Shown here in pieces: positions 44,882 to 53,666 of a stretch of DNA of 64,000 nt. The notes beneath the pieces are model-generated. The model was not told the origin of the DNA and did not search any database. It was given only the letters and a program-made list of their open reading frames with translations. How positions within the stretch are numbered: the first letter of the stretch is position 1; every line of letters starts with the position of its first letter. The stretch is from Methanosarcina mazei S-6 (GTDB lineage: Archaea; Halobacteriota; Methanosarcinia; Methanosarcinales; Methanosarcinaceae). A program made the translations under genes and the position numbers. The stretch lies in contig NZ_CP009512.1 in assembly GCF_000970205.1 (NCBI RefSeq), forward strand, positions 2,604,001-2,668,000, in the 5' to 3' direction.

Positions 44882-45163
44882 TCAGGTATAAGCCGTATTC
44901 ATATCATACGCCCTGGTATAGTGTTCAAAAACCAGGAGAGTAAGAATATTGCTGGCGCTGTCAAAGGTATAAACCAGCACAAACGGTCCTATATGGATTC
45001 TCCATTTTCCCTGAAACTCCTCTCCCAGAGGAGAGCCTATTTCAGGCTTATAAACCAGGAGGGTCAGACGCCTTTTAACATAATCGTACACAGGGCGGTC
45101 AAGGGTGTACAGCTTTTTCAGGTTTCTTCTGACCGACGGGTGAACTGCCACTTTATATGTCAT
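44882..45163 (-). CDS. RelE/ParE-type toxin, second pair
   Basis: 93 residues, MTYKVAVHPSVRRNLKKLYT with 'DRPVYDYVKRRL..L...PEIGSPLGEEFQGKWRIHIGPFVLVYTFD', a clear RelE/ParE fold. It is closer to RelE-like mRNA interferases by the WRIHIGPFVLVY strand. The start overlaps the stop of the upstream antitoxin gene by four bases (ATGA). Only distantly related to the toxin at 38952. Confidence 0.9.
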   Translation of the reverse strand: MTYKVAVHPSVRRNLKKLYTLDRPVYDYVKRRLTLLVYKPEIGSPLGEEFQGKWRIHIGPFVLVYTFDSASNILTLLVFEHYTRAYDMNTAYT

Positions 45164-45348
45164 TGTTCTACCTTTTCGAGGAAGTCATCAACATCAATTG
45201 CAGGCAAATCGTGCTGCAGGCAATCCTTTTCAGCCTTTCGGATTTTAAAAGAAAAAGAAGGTAAAAAGGCATTTTCAGGCGGGTAACTGACCTCATTGAA
45301 TTTGGTTTCGAGTTCCTTTAGCTGATTAAAAATCTCTGCAAATGTCAT
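45160..45348 (-). CDS. antitoxin of the second RelE-type pair
   Basis: 62 residues from the ATG at 45348, MTFAEIFNQLKELETKFNEV and an acidic end DVDDFLEKVEQ. A reading two codons longer (45354) exists. The sequence is helical and lacks an obvious DNA-binding motif. The call rests on its position: it overlaps the toxin start by four bases. Confidence 0.8.
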   Translation of the reverse strand: MTFAEIFNQLKELETKFNEVSYPPENAFLPSFSFKIRKAEKDCLQHDLPAIDVDDFLEKVEQ

Positions 45349-45354
45349 ATACAC

Positions 45355-46070
45355 ATCCCATTCAGTATATAAGGACCATTAAAGAGCATATTTCAGGCTT
45401 AAAGGCATATTTTGATTCATTCCTGAGAAGCTGTTTAATAAAAAGTTATGTAGCCGATTATCTGAACTACGCCCAGCTGACGCAAGGGGCTTATTGCTTC
45501 ATAGATGACCATCGGCATCTCCAACAAGCTTTAATTCCGGTAGTCCCGTCCGTACTGAGTTCTGTCCATTCGTCCGTTACGGCTTTACATGAAAATGAAC
45601 TTGTAACAGTGTATCTATTCAAGACCTGCTGAGCCCGATGGTTAACTCATGGAAAAAGCTTACTTGATTTTCGCAAACTTAATCTTAATATTATATTATT
45701 GAATGGTCTATATGAAGGCAATGGATAACAAAAAGTTGCTTAACGAAGTTGACGCTTTCATCCTCTCCCTGTCGCTTCGCTCCGAGGAAAGGATCTTTCC
45801 GCTTCGTAAGATAAACCTTGACCATTTGATAAAAGAATTCTAATTGAAACAAAACTTAAAAATAATTGCGTCGAAGTTGCGAACTACCGAGCATGAAAAT
45901 TTAAAATCCGGTCTTAAAATTGGGAAGATTATTATTTTTAACTAACTATTATATATTTTTAGGCGTTATTTTATACAGGATATTTTACGGCGTTATTTTA
46001 TATCTGGCAAATTAATCGAGAAACAATTTTATGAACCCCATTCATAAAAAAACCAAAAGGAGATACGCAA
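45355..46070. other. intergenic region before the hydantoinase-family pair
   Basis: Mostly AT rich. A plus-strand frame at 45342-45632 has no recognisable features and is not called. A better but still weak small frame is listed at 45712. The last 120 bases hold repeats of GGCGTTATTTTATA at about 45963-46002, then AAAGGAG before the ATG at 46071. Confidence 0.4.
45712..45843 (+). CDS. possible 43-residue protein or gene remnant
   Basis: ATG at 45712 opens MKAMDNKKLLNEVDAFILSL, then SLRSEERIFPLRKINLDHLI and KEF. Composition is protein-like, but there is no strong ribosome binding site. CGCTTCGCTCCGAGGAAAGG inside it resembles the GC-rich dispersed repeats of the region, so it may be a remnant overlaid by a repeat. 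Low confidence. Confidence 0.25.
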   Translation: MKAMDNKKLLNEVDAFILSLSLRSEERIFPLRKINLDHLIKEF

Positions 46071-47990
46071 ATGCAATACAGCATGGGCATTGACGCGGGA
46101 GGGACATACACCGATTCGATCATCATCCGGGATTCCGATGGCAAGGTGATGGACTCGAATAAAGCCCTTACAACTTATCCTGACCTTCTTGCAGGAATTA
46201 AAAATTCTATTGACGGGCTGGACGAGCAATATTTAAAAGATGTGAAAATGGTATCGGTTTCGACAACTCTTGCTACAAACACAATCCTTGAAAAAAATGG
46301 CTATCCTGTAGGTTTGATCCTTGTAGGGGATTACGAAGTCCCGGAAAGGATGCAGGCTGAATATTATACCGTGGTAAAAGGAGGGCACGACCATCATGGA
46401 GCTGAGCTTACTTCCCTTGATATGGAAGCAGTTGAGGCTTTTGTGAATAAAGTAAAAGACAGGGTATCAGCTTTTGCAGTATCTTCATACTTCAGCATAA
46501 GGAACCCTGCCCATGAGCTGGCAATCAAAGCCCGCCTCAAGGAACTGGGATTTTCTGTTGTCTGCGGACACGAGCTCTCGCTTGACCTTGGAGCTTATGA
46601 AAGGGGAATTACAGCTTATCTCAACGCCCAGCTTATCCCTATTGCAAGCCAGTTTATCCTTTCTATCAGGGAAGAGATCAGGCGCAGGGGAATGGATGCC
46701 AGGCTGCTCATGCTCAAATGCGACGGCTCTGTTGTGGGCATCAACGAAGCCCTGGAAAAACCAATAGAATCTATCTTTTCAGGCCCTGCTGCAAGCCTTG
46801 TAGGCGCATCCCACCTTTCCGGGCTTGAGACCTGTGCAGTAATAGATGTGGGCGGGACCAGCACTGATGTCTCCATGCTCGAAAATGGGCTTCCTGAGCT
46901 CTGCTCTGAAGGGGCAGTTGTGGGGGGCTGGCAGACCAAGGTCAAAGCTATCCGCATGGAAACCTCTGCAATGGGTGGGGACAGCCACGTCTGGGTTAAA
47001 AATATGAAAATTAACATAGGCCCCCGCAGGGTTATTCCACTCTGCGTTGCTGCTGTCAAATATCCCGGTTTTCTTGAAATCCTTAAAAAAGGAAGAATTC
47101 CAGGAACCATGCACCTTGAAGAGAATATACAGCCCACAAAGTTTTTCATAAGGACAGGTCTGGAGGCTTCAAACCTTGGGAGTTATGAAAAAGAACTTTT
47201 TGACAGGATAGGAGATACCCCAGCCTCCCTTAACGATATCTTCTGGGAAACTCAGAAAACCCTGTCTCCCGGACTTCTCGACTCCCTTCTAAGAAAACGA
47301 CTTATCCAGGCAATTGGCTTTACCCCAACTGATGCCCTTCATGTCCTCGGGGAATACAGGGGCTGGAATACGGAAGCGTCTATTGCCGGGGCAAAGCTTC
47401 TGGAACGCTATACTCATAAGGACTATATTGAGCTCTGCAAGAGCATAAAAAAAGACGTTGCAAGGAACATGGCGCTGAACCTGATGTCCTTTGTCTTGAA
47501 AGATGTACCTTCACAGGAAATTGAAAAAATCATCGTTTCTGACAGGTTTGCACAGTTCAAAATGAAAATCCCTGTGGTGCTTATAGGAGGCCCTGTAGTT
47601 GCCTATACAGAGGAATTGAACCGGATCCTTGATGCCGATATTATAGTCCCCGAATATTCGGATGTTGGAAATGCCGTGGGAGCTGTCGTAGGAAAAGGCA
47701 TAAAGAGGGTTGAAATCCTCATCAAATCCGCCTATACTAAAGACAAAAAAAGGCTTGTCCTTCTCTTTTCCCCTCAGGGCAGGGAGACTTTCGGGAGTTA
47801 TCCGGAAGCCCTGGAATATGCAGAGTCCCTGGGAAGAAGACTGGTAATGGAGTACATGACAGAAGCCGGGCTTGACAAAGGGCGGGTTCAGATAGAAATG
47901 AGCAAAAAGGACATCGCTTTGAGTGAAGCAGGCACTATACCGGTAGAATCAAAACTCATTTTTGTCGGGATCGGGACGCCAAAAGTCTGA
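46071..47990 (+). CDS. hydantoinase/oxoprolinase family protein (HyuA-like), copy 1
   Basis: 639 residues with an ASKHA ATPase fold. Phosphate-1 motif GIDAGGTYTDSI (residues 6-17), then SVSTTLATNTILEK. The second phosphate loop is ETCAVIDVGGTSTDVSML (about residues 256-273), and 'SGPAASLVGAS' precedes it. The end has GGPVVAYTEELNRILDADII. HyuA-type subunits use ATP to open hydantoins, 5-oxoproline or related rings, or to activate carboxylation, usually with a HyuB partner. No HyuB gene is present. AAAGGAG precedes the ATG. A paralogue follows at once. The substrate is not known. Confidence 0.9.
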   Translation: MQYSMGIDAGGTYTDSIIIRDSDGKVMDSNKALTTYPDLLAGIKNSIDGLDEQYLKDVKMVSVSTTLATNTILEKNGYPVGLILVGDYEVPERMQAEYYTVVKGGHDHHGAELTSLDMEAVEAFVNKVKDRVSAFAVSSYFSIRNPAHELAIKARLKELGFSVVCGHELSLDLGAYERGITAYLNAQLIPIASQFILSIREEIRRRGMDARLLMLKCDGSVVGINEALEKPIESIFSGPAASLVGASHLSGLETCAVIDVGGTSTDVSMLENGLPELCSEGAVVGGWQTKVKAIRMETSAMGGDSHVWVKNMKINIGPRRVIPLCVAAVKYPGFLEILKKGRIPGTMHLEENIQPTKFFIRTGLEASNLGSYEKELFDRIGDTPASLNDIFWETQKTLSPGLLDSLLRKRLIQAIGFTPTDALHVLGEYRGWNTEASIAGAKLLERYTHKDYIELCKSIKKDVARNMALNLMSFVLKDVPSQEIEKIIVSDRFAQFKMKIPVVLIGGPVVAYTEELNRILDADIIVPEYSDVGNAVGAVVGKGIKRVEILIKSAYTKDKKRLVLLFSPQGRETFGSYPEALEYAESLGRRLVMEYMTEAGLDKGRVQIEMSKKDIALSEAGTIPVESKLIFVGIGTPKV

Positions 47991-48154
47991 TTGCATACAG
48001 CAGCCGGAACTTTTATATTTTTTCCCTCAATAGTGCAAATAATATAAAATGGCCTACTCATAGGTTGCCAGTTATTTAACATGACAAAAATGGAACCCCA
48101 TATGGCAATTATGAGTACCCTGAATACATAAAAACAAAATAAGGAAGCAAAAAA

Positions 48155-50152
48155 ATGGCATACAGTCTTGGCATTGACGCAGGCGGGACCTATACTGATT
48201 CTATATTAATCCGTAATTCGGATGGAGAGGTTATTGGTTCTAACAAGTCACTCACGACATATCCAGACCTTCTGGAAGGAATAATGAAATCAATTGACGG
48301 GCTTAACCAGGAAAAACTGAAACTTGTGACCCTGGTTTCGGTTTCCACAACTCTTGCAACCAATACTATCCTTGAAAAAACAGGATATCCCGTGGGACTG
48401 ATCCTTGTAGGCAACTACGAAATCCCTGAGGACTCGGAGATTGAAAATTGCATAATGGTGCAGGGTGGGCACGATAGCCGCGGAGATGAAGTGGCACCCC
48501 TTGACCTTTCCGCAGTTGAGAGCTTTGTTCTGGGGCTGAAGGGCAGGGTCTCGGCATTTGCAGTTTCTTCATACTTCAGTGTCCGCAACCCTGAACATGA
48601 ACTGCAGATAAAAGCCCTGATTCAGGAACTTACAGGACTTCCTGTAGTCTGCGGGCATGAACTTGCTCAGGCACTGGGAGCATATGAAAGAGGGGTTACG
48701 GCTTACCTTAACGCCCAGCTTCTTCCGGTAGCAGAGGGTTTTCTGAAAACCGTTGTCTGTGAGATAGAGAGAAGAGGGCTTGAGCCCAGAATTGCGATGC
48801 TCCGCTGCGACGGGTCTGTTGTCAGCATGCACGAAGCGATGAGAAAGCCCATAGAATCGGTCTTTTCCGGGCCTGCCGCAAGCCTGCTCGGGGCTTCATA
48901 TCTGTCAGGATACGAGACCTGTGCAGTTATCGATGTAGGAGGGACAAGTACGGATGTGTCCCTGATCCACAGAGGGCTTCCTTACCTCAGTGAAACCGGG
49001 GCAGTTGTGGGAGGCTGGCAGACAAAGGTAAGGGCACTCAGGATGGAGACTTCGGCAATGGGAGGAGACAGCCATATCTGGGTCCAGGCCAGTAAAACAA
49101 ACATCGGACCGCGCAGGGTTATTCCTCTCTGCAGGGCTGCCGTACTTTACCCTTCATTTCTGAGTTCTCTGAAAAAACGCTGGATTCCCGACAAGCTCAA
49201 ATTAAATGAACATATTCAGGCAACAAAGTTTTTTGTAAGAACAAAGCAGGAGCCTGTTAACCTGACAAGGGAAGAAAAGGAGCTCCTTGCCCTCATAAAA
49301 AATGAGCCTCTTTCTCTCAAAGACATTTACTGGGACAGAAACATCCTGCCTTCTAAAAAAGTGATGGACTCTCTTATCCAGAAAAGGCTTGTTCAGGCTA
49401 TTGGCTTTACCCCAACAGACGCCCTTCATGTGCTGGGAGAATATACCGAATGGAACTCCGAAGCCTCGGAAATAGGGGCTACACTGCTTGCAAACTTTTT
49501 AGGGACTGAAAAGCAGGAATTCTGCTTAAATGTAAAGCGGCTTTTCGCCCGGAATATGGCAAAAGATCTCGTTTCCTTCCTCATGGAAGGGGTTGACAGG
49601 AACGAAATTGAAAAAATGCTCGAATGCAGCTTATTCTCCCGCTTTAAGGTAGATATCCCGGTTGTACTTCTTGGAGGACCGGTCAGGGCTTATATCGATG
49701 ACCTGAAAAAAGTGATCGATGCCGAAATAATTGTCCCGGAATACTGTAAAGTAGGAAATGCCGTGGGAGCCCTTGTGGGAAAAGGGACGAAACGTGTGGA
49801 AATCACAGTCCGTACAACTTACAGCGAGTCAAGGTACGACATGAGGACAAAAGGGGTTTTTGTCTACACCCCTCTCGGAAGAAGACATTTCGTCCTGAGG
49901 AGCGAAGCCCTAGAGTTTGCTGAGGAATTCGGAAGAAAGCTTGTCCTTGATTATATGGCTGAATCCGGGCTTTCTCCGGACCAGGTGACGGTCAGTATGG
50001 AAAAGAAAGACATAATGGTCCAGACAGGGGACGTTCCCCTCGAAACCAGGTTTATCTTCGAAGGAATCTCAAACTCGGACGTATATGAAAAAGCAGTATC
50101 AGGGCATAAAGACCTTTGCATAAATCCTGATGGAATTGAAGAACTGACCTGA
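48155..50152 (+). CDS. hydantoinase/oxoprolinase family protein (HyuA-like), copy 2
   Basis: 665 residues, a tandem paralogue of the gene at 46071 and highly similar throughout: GIDAGGTYTDSI, VSVSTTLATNTILEK, ETCAVIDVGGTSTDVSLI, ETSAMGGDSHIWV and GFTPTDALHVLGEY are shared. It has about 26 more residues at the carboxyl end. The 164-base spacer contains no gene, and AAGGAAG lies before the ATG, so the two are probably co-transcribed. Keeping two intact copies suggests a heteromeric enzyme or two related substrates. Arginine decarboxylase follows 268 bases downstream. Confidence 0.9.
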   Translation: MAYSLGIDAGGTYTDSILIRNSDGEVIGSNKSLTTYPDLLEGIMKSIDGLNQEKLKLVTLVSVSTTLATNTILEKTGYPVGLILVGNYEIPEDSEIENCIMVQGGHDSRGDEVAPLDLSAVESFVLGLKGRVSAFAVSSYFSVRNPEHELQIKALIQELTGLPVVCGHELAQALGAYERGVTAYLNAQLLPVAEGFLKTVVCEIERRGLEPRIAMLRCDGSVVSMHEAMRKPIESVFSGPAASLLGASYLSGYETCAVIDVGGTSTDVSLIHRGLPYLSETGAVVGGWQTKVRALRMETSAMGGDSHIWVQASKTNIGPRRVIPLCRAAVLYPSFLSSLKKRWIPDKLKLNEHIQATKFFVRTKQEPVNLTREEKELLALIKNEPLSLKDIYWDRNILPSKKVMDSLIQKRLVQAIGFTPTDALHVLGEYTEWNSEASEIGATLLANFLGTEKQEFCLNVKRLFARNMAKDLVSFLMEGVDRNEIEKMLECSLFSRFKVDIPVVLLGGPVRAYIDDLKKVIDAEIIVPEYCKVGNAVGALVGKGTKRVEITVRTTYSESRYDMRTKGVFVYTPLGRRHFVLRSEALEFAEEFGRKLVLDYMAESGLSPDQVTVSMEKKDIMVQTGDVPLETRFIFEGISNSDVYEKAVSGHKDLCINPDGIEELT

Positions 50153-50420
50153 CACGGAAAATGGAATTTTCCATGTGGGCCCCGGGTTTAAATTGATGGT
50201 GAAAAAGGGTAAAGTTCATAACTCTCAGGTACATTTGGAACATGAAATATTCATTGGTACACGAAATGCTGATTTAAGCTGACCGGCTCATTCAAAAAGT
50301 TCTCTTGAAAATGCAGTAAAATCTTAAATCAGTGATATGTCATTTATCTGTGTAATGGTTGCCCAGACAGTGGAAAAGCGCACAGCAGACATAAGAAGTA
50401 CAAGAAAATAAGGAGTAAAT

Positions 50421-50972
50421 ATGATCCCTAGAAAAGCATTTTTAACAAAAGGTACCGGGGTCCATAAGGACAGATTGGCATCCTTTGAACTCGCACTGAG
50501 GGATGCTAAAATTGAGAAATACAACCTTGTGAGCGTATCAAGTATTCTGCCTCCCAATTGCAAACTTGTGCCCAGGGAGGAAGGCCTTGCAGAACTTAAA
50601 CCAGGTGCGATTGTCCATTGTGTTCTTGCGAGAAACGATACTAACGAGCCTCACCGCCTCATGGCATCAGCCATAGGTACTGCTGTGCCTGTGAATGAGG
50701 AAAATTACGGCTACATTTCAGAACACCACTCCTTTGGGGAGGAAGAAATAATCGCCGGAGAGTACGCTGAAGACCTTGCTGCAACGATGCTGGCAACAAC
50801 TCTCGGTATAGAGTTTGATGCCGAAATGGCCTGGCATGAAAGAGAACAGGTGTACAAGGCAAGCGGACATATATTTGATACTTTTCATATGTGCCAGACA
50901 GCAAAAGGCGACAAGGACGGAAAATGGACCACGACAGTAGCTGCCATGGTCTTTGTTACAAGTAAATGCTAA
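50421..50972 (+). CDS. pdaD: pyruvoyl-dependent arginine decarboxylase
   Basis: Makes agmatine from arginine, the first step of polyamine synthesis in methanogens (agmatine also modifies archaeal tRNA-Ile). 183 residues starting MIPRKAFLTKGTGVHKDRLA. The proenzyme is expected to cleave between Ser40 and Ser41 in NLVSVSSILPPNC to give the pyruvoyl group on the alpha chain. GYISEHHSFGEEE and the 'ATTLGIEFD' stretch are typical. The length matches other archaeal PdaD. AAGGAG lies eight bases before the ATG. A hairpin terminator follows. Confidence 0.96.
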   Translation: MIPRKAFLTKGTGVHKDRLASFELALRDAKIEKYNLVSVSSILPPNCKLVPREEGLAELKPGAIVHCVLARNDTNEPHRLMASAIGTAVPVNEENYGYISEHHSFGEEEIIAGEYAEDLAATMLATTLGIEFDAEMAWHEREQVYKASGHIFDTFHMCQTAKGDKDGKWTTTVAAMVFVTSKC

Positions 50973-50994
50973 GGGGCTTTACCCCCTCCTTTAG

Positions 50995-51027
50995 ATCCCG
51001 CTTTTCATCAGCGGGTCTTTAATTTTC
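50995..51027 (+). terminator. terminator hairpin after pdaD
   Basis: GATCCCGC and GCGGGTC form a six-to-seven bp GC stem with a loop of about nine bases, followed by TTTAATTTT. Placed about 25 bases after the pdaD stop codon. Confidence 0.6.
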
Positions 51028-51131
51028 TATTTTTAACTACTCCATAAACAGTATGGTATACTGCTATTGAACCTCCAATCCTGAGCCCGAAACAATTAAT
51101 TTTCAAATGTAAGTTAACCAGAAACCTGGAA

Positions 51132-52292
51132 TTAATAAGGAACCGGTGAAGAGCCCGGGGATACAGCCTTAATATATTGCTCCTTTGCTTCCTCAAAACG
51201 CTCAAGCTTGAAGAGGAACAGGCTGTAACTGTAGCGGGTTTTAATGTCTTCGGGGTCCAGTTTCAGGGCTTCCCTGTACATGGATTCAGCCTGTCGAAAC
51301 ATACCCAGACGCTTCAGGAGATTTCCGTAATTGCACAGCGTCGGGACGTGGCACGGGTCTATTGCAAGGGTCTTTTTGTACTGGACTTCGGCTTCTTGAT
51401 ACCTTCCCAGCTCAAAAAGGAGCTGCCCGTAATTAGCCCTGGAATCTGTATCTTCTGGTTTCAAACTGAGGATAAGCCTGTACTGCACTGCCGCCTCCTC
51501 AGTACGACCGGATTCAGAGAGCAGGTTGCCGTAGTTACAGAGAGCGCTTATGTGCCCGGGACTTATTTTCAAAGCTTCCTTATAATGAATTGCAGCTTCC
51601 TCAACCTTTCCCTCTTCTTTGAGGAAATTGGCATAATTGTAGTTGGCTGACACATGTTCCGGGACCTGTTCAAGCACATATATGAACTGTTCTTCAGCCT
51701 CTTTTCTTCGCCCTAATTCGACAAGGAGACTGGCATAGTTGCAGCGGGTATTTGCATTTTCAGGGTCCAGCTCAAGAACTGCCCTGAACTCGCGTTCTGC
51801 CTCATGGAGTTTACCGAGTTCAAAAAATAGGTTCCCATAGTTACAGTGGGTGCTGACATGTCCCGGATCAAGTGCAAGAGCCCGCAGGTATCGGTTTTCT
51901 GCCTGAGATTTTCGCCCAAGCTCAGAAAGGACAACCCCCTGGTTACAGAGGGAGTTGACATGTCCCGGATCAAGCTTCAGGGCTTCATCGAATTCCTGAA
52001 TGGCGGTTTCCTTCCTCCCCATAAAATAAGCGAGAACGCCAGAAAGGAAAAAAGCCTCAATCCTCTGCTCTCCCTCTGCCAGAAGGGCACAGGCTTTCAT
52101 GAACACGTATTCTTCCCTGAACATCCCTTTTGAGTCGCATATTTTTGCGATTTTCAGGAGAAAATCCGGAGGAATCCTGTTTTTCCCTGAATACCGGACT
52201 GCAAACTCAACCCCTTCATCGGTTTCGCCCTCATTTCTCCTGACCGATTCCGCAACGTCAAAAGCAAGTTTATTGATTATGTCCAGGTCCAT
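51132..52292 (-). CDS. tetratricopeptide repeat (TPR) protein
   Basis: 386 residues. An amino-terminal helical region of about 80 residues is followed by about nine TPR units of 34 residues (pattern 'C.YG..L.ELGR..EAE..Y..AL.LDP.H'). A Cys-Asn pair recurs in most units (LCNQG, HCNYG, RCNYA, LCNYG). TPR arrays mediate protein-protein contact and no partner is evident. The ATG at 52292 is chosen over a TTG six codons earlier. It is soluble, with no signal peptide. TPR proteins are abundant in Methanosarcina. Confidence 0.93.
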   Translation of the reverse strand: MDLDIINKLAFDVAESVRRNEGETDEGVEFAVRYSGKNRIPPDFLLKIAKICDSKGMFREEYVFMKACALLAEGEQRIEAFFLSGVLAYFMGRKETAIQEFDEALKLDPGHVNSLCNQGVVLSELGRKSQAENRYLRALALDPGHVSTHCNYGNLFFELGKLHEAEREFRAVLELDPENANTRCNYASLLVELGRRKEAEEQFIYVLEQVPEHVSANYNYANFLKEEGKVEEAAIHYKEALKISPGHISALCNYGNLLSESGRTEEAAVQYRLILSLKPEDTDSRANYGQLLFELGRYQEAEVQYKKTLAIDPCHVPTLCNYGNLLKRLGMFRQAESMYREALKLDPEDIKTRYSYSLFLFKLERFEEAKEQYIKAVSPGSSPVPY

Positions 52293-52472
52293 AAAAATCA
52301 ATTCCCTCAAAAATTATTCCCGGGAAAAAGCTTCAGCTTCCTCCTTATTTATCCACCGGCTCCAGCCGATAAATACTTTATTATATAATTCGGGTTCTAA
52401 AAAATAGAATCAAAAAAACATTAAAAAAGAAGTAAGAAAAGACCTTATTTTAAAAGAATTGAGGGAAGTAGA

Positions 52473-53447
52473 TCAGAGTTTCCCTGGCCTGAGCGGCATA
52501 TAAGGCTGGAAAAACCTTGCCCACACATCCCTGAAATACTTTTCTGGAATCCCCTGCTGGATCGAGGTACTGCTCCCAATAAGTGCTGCTCCTGCAAGGA
52601 TCAAAAGGCAGCCTCCGACCGTATTCGACTGCAGAGGCTCTCCAAGGAGAATGCAGCAGAAACAGATACTGCTTACAGGCTCGATCAGGGAGAGAACAGC
52701 TGCGGTTTGAGCTTTTATACGGGCAAGCCCTCTAAAATACAGAAGAGATGCCAGAGCCGAAGCTATGACTCCTAAAGGTATCAGCAGCTTCAGGTTTCCA
52801 AGTAAAACCGGCCCGGTTACGGACAGTCCGAAAGGAAGGAGCAGGACAAGGCTCACTGCTGTTGACCAGAACATCTCCTCCACAGGAGGATAACTCTCTT
52901 TCAGGTAGTTCATGGTCATGATAGAGCAGCCGTATGAAAGGCCTGAGACCAGTCCTAAAAGGACTCCTGTGATGTAGTTTCCATCTTCAGGTGTTGCGCT
53001 GCCCAAAGCACTTAGAGGGTTAATTGCAAGCAGTATGCCCGAGATAGAAAGGGTGAGTGCAAGCATATCCAGTAAAGTTATGCGCTCTTTGAGGAGCAAA
53101 GGGGAGAGCAGGGTAACATATATAGGCGCTGTATACAGGAGAAGAACAGCTACAGGGATGCCCATATGCCTGATTGCTGAGAAGTACGCAAACATCGTAA
53201 CGGTATTAAGGACACCAAGCAAAAGCATAAAGGATTTTTTTTGCTTCAGATGGACTTTCTTTATTCTCCCGGATACCGCAAGGTACCCCAGAATTACCAC
53301 AAACCCGAAAAGTAACCGGTAGAAAAGAATGGAACCTGCTTCCATACCTTCTATTTCTTTTACAAATATGCCTATCATCCCGAACAGGACGCAGGAAGTG
53401 ATAACTGCCGTAAATGATTGTGTATTTCCTTTAAATGTTGTGGACAT
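52473..53447 (-). CDS. EamA/DMT family transporter
   Basis: About 324 residues from the ATG at 53447 (a longer reading to 53504 has no merit), with ten predicted membrane helices in two EamA repeats of about 140 residues each. 'GSILFYRLLFGF' and 'AYFSAIRHMGIPVAVLLLYTAPI' mark the first repeat. 'VLSLIEPVSSICFCCILLGEPL' marks the second. The family exports or imports small metabolites such as amino acids, and the substrate is not predictable. A truncated paralogue lies at 60947. Confidence 0.92.
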   Translation of the reverse strand: MSTTFKGNTQSFTAVITSCVLFGMIGIFVKEIEGMEAGSILFYRLLFGFVVILGYLAVSGRIKKVHLKQKKSFMLLLGVLNTVTMFAYFSAIRHMGIPVAVLLLYTAPIYVTLLSPLLLKERITLLDMLALTLSISGILLAINPLSALGSATPEDGNYITGVLLGLVSGLSYGCSIMTMNYLKESYPPVEEMFWSTAVSLVLLLPFGLSVTGPVLLGNLKLLIPLGVIASALASLLYFRGLARIKAQTAAVLSLIEPVSSICFCCILLGEPLQSNTVGGCLLILAGAALIGSSTSIQQGIPEKYFRDVWARFFQPYMPLRPGKL

Positions 53448-53666
53448 AAGTGCAGGAGAGATATCAGATCCGGAATATAAAACTATTTGAAAATTATCAA
53501 TCATTACAGATTTTTAAAAATAATAATGTAATACTTAATATTCAGGTAAGCTGACCATATAAATAAAGTTGCATAAATAAAAACAAAAAAGCTATAAGAA
53601 GAGTAAGAAAAGAGAAGAAACGAATTCGATTAAAAACAGTAAAAATAAATTAACCTTCATTTCCAT

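Noticed and set aside
45342-45632. 96-codon plus-strand frame before the hydantoinase-family genes
   Set aside because: No domain, poor codon pattern, and it overlaps the antitoxin start on the other strand.
46071-50152. HyuA-type genes considered as methyltransferase corrinoid activation (RamA-like) proteins
   Set aside because: They lack the amino- and carboxyl-terminal ferredoxin-type Cys clusters expected for RamA, and the motifs fit hydantoinase/oxoprolinase better.
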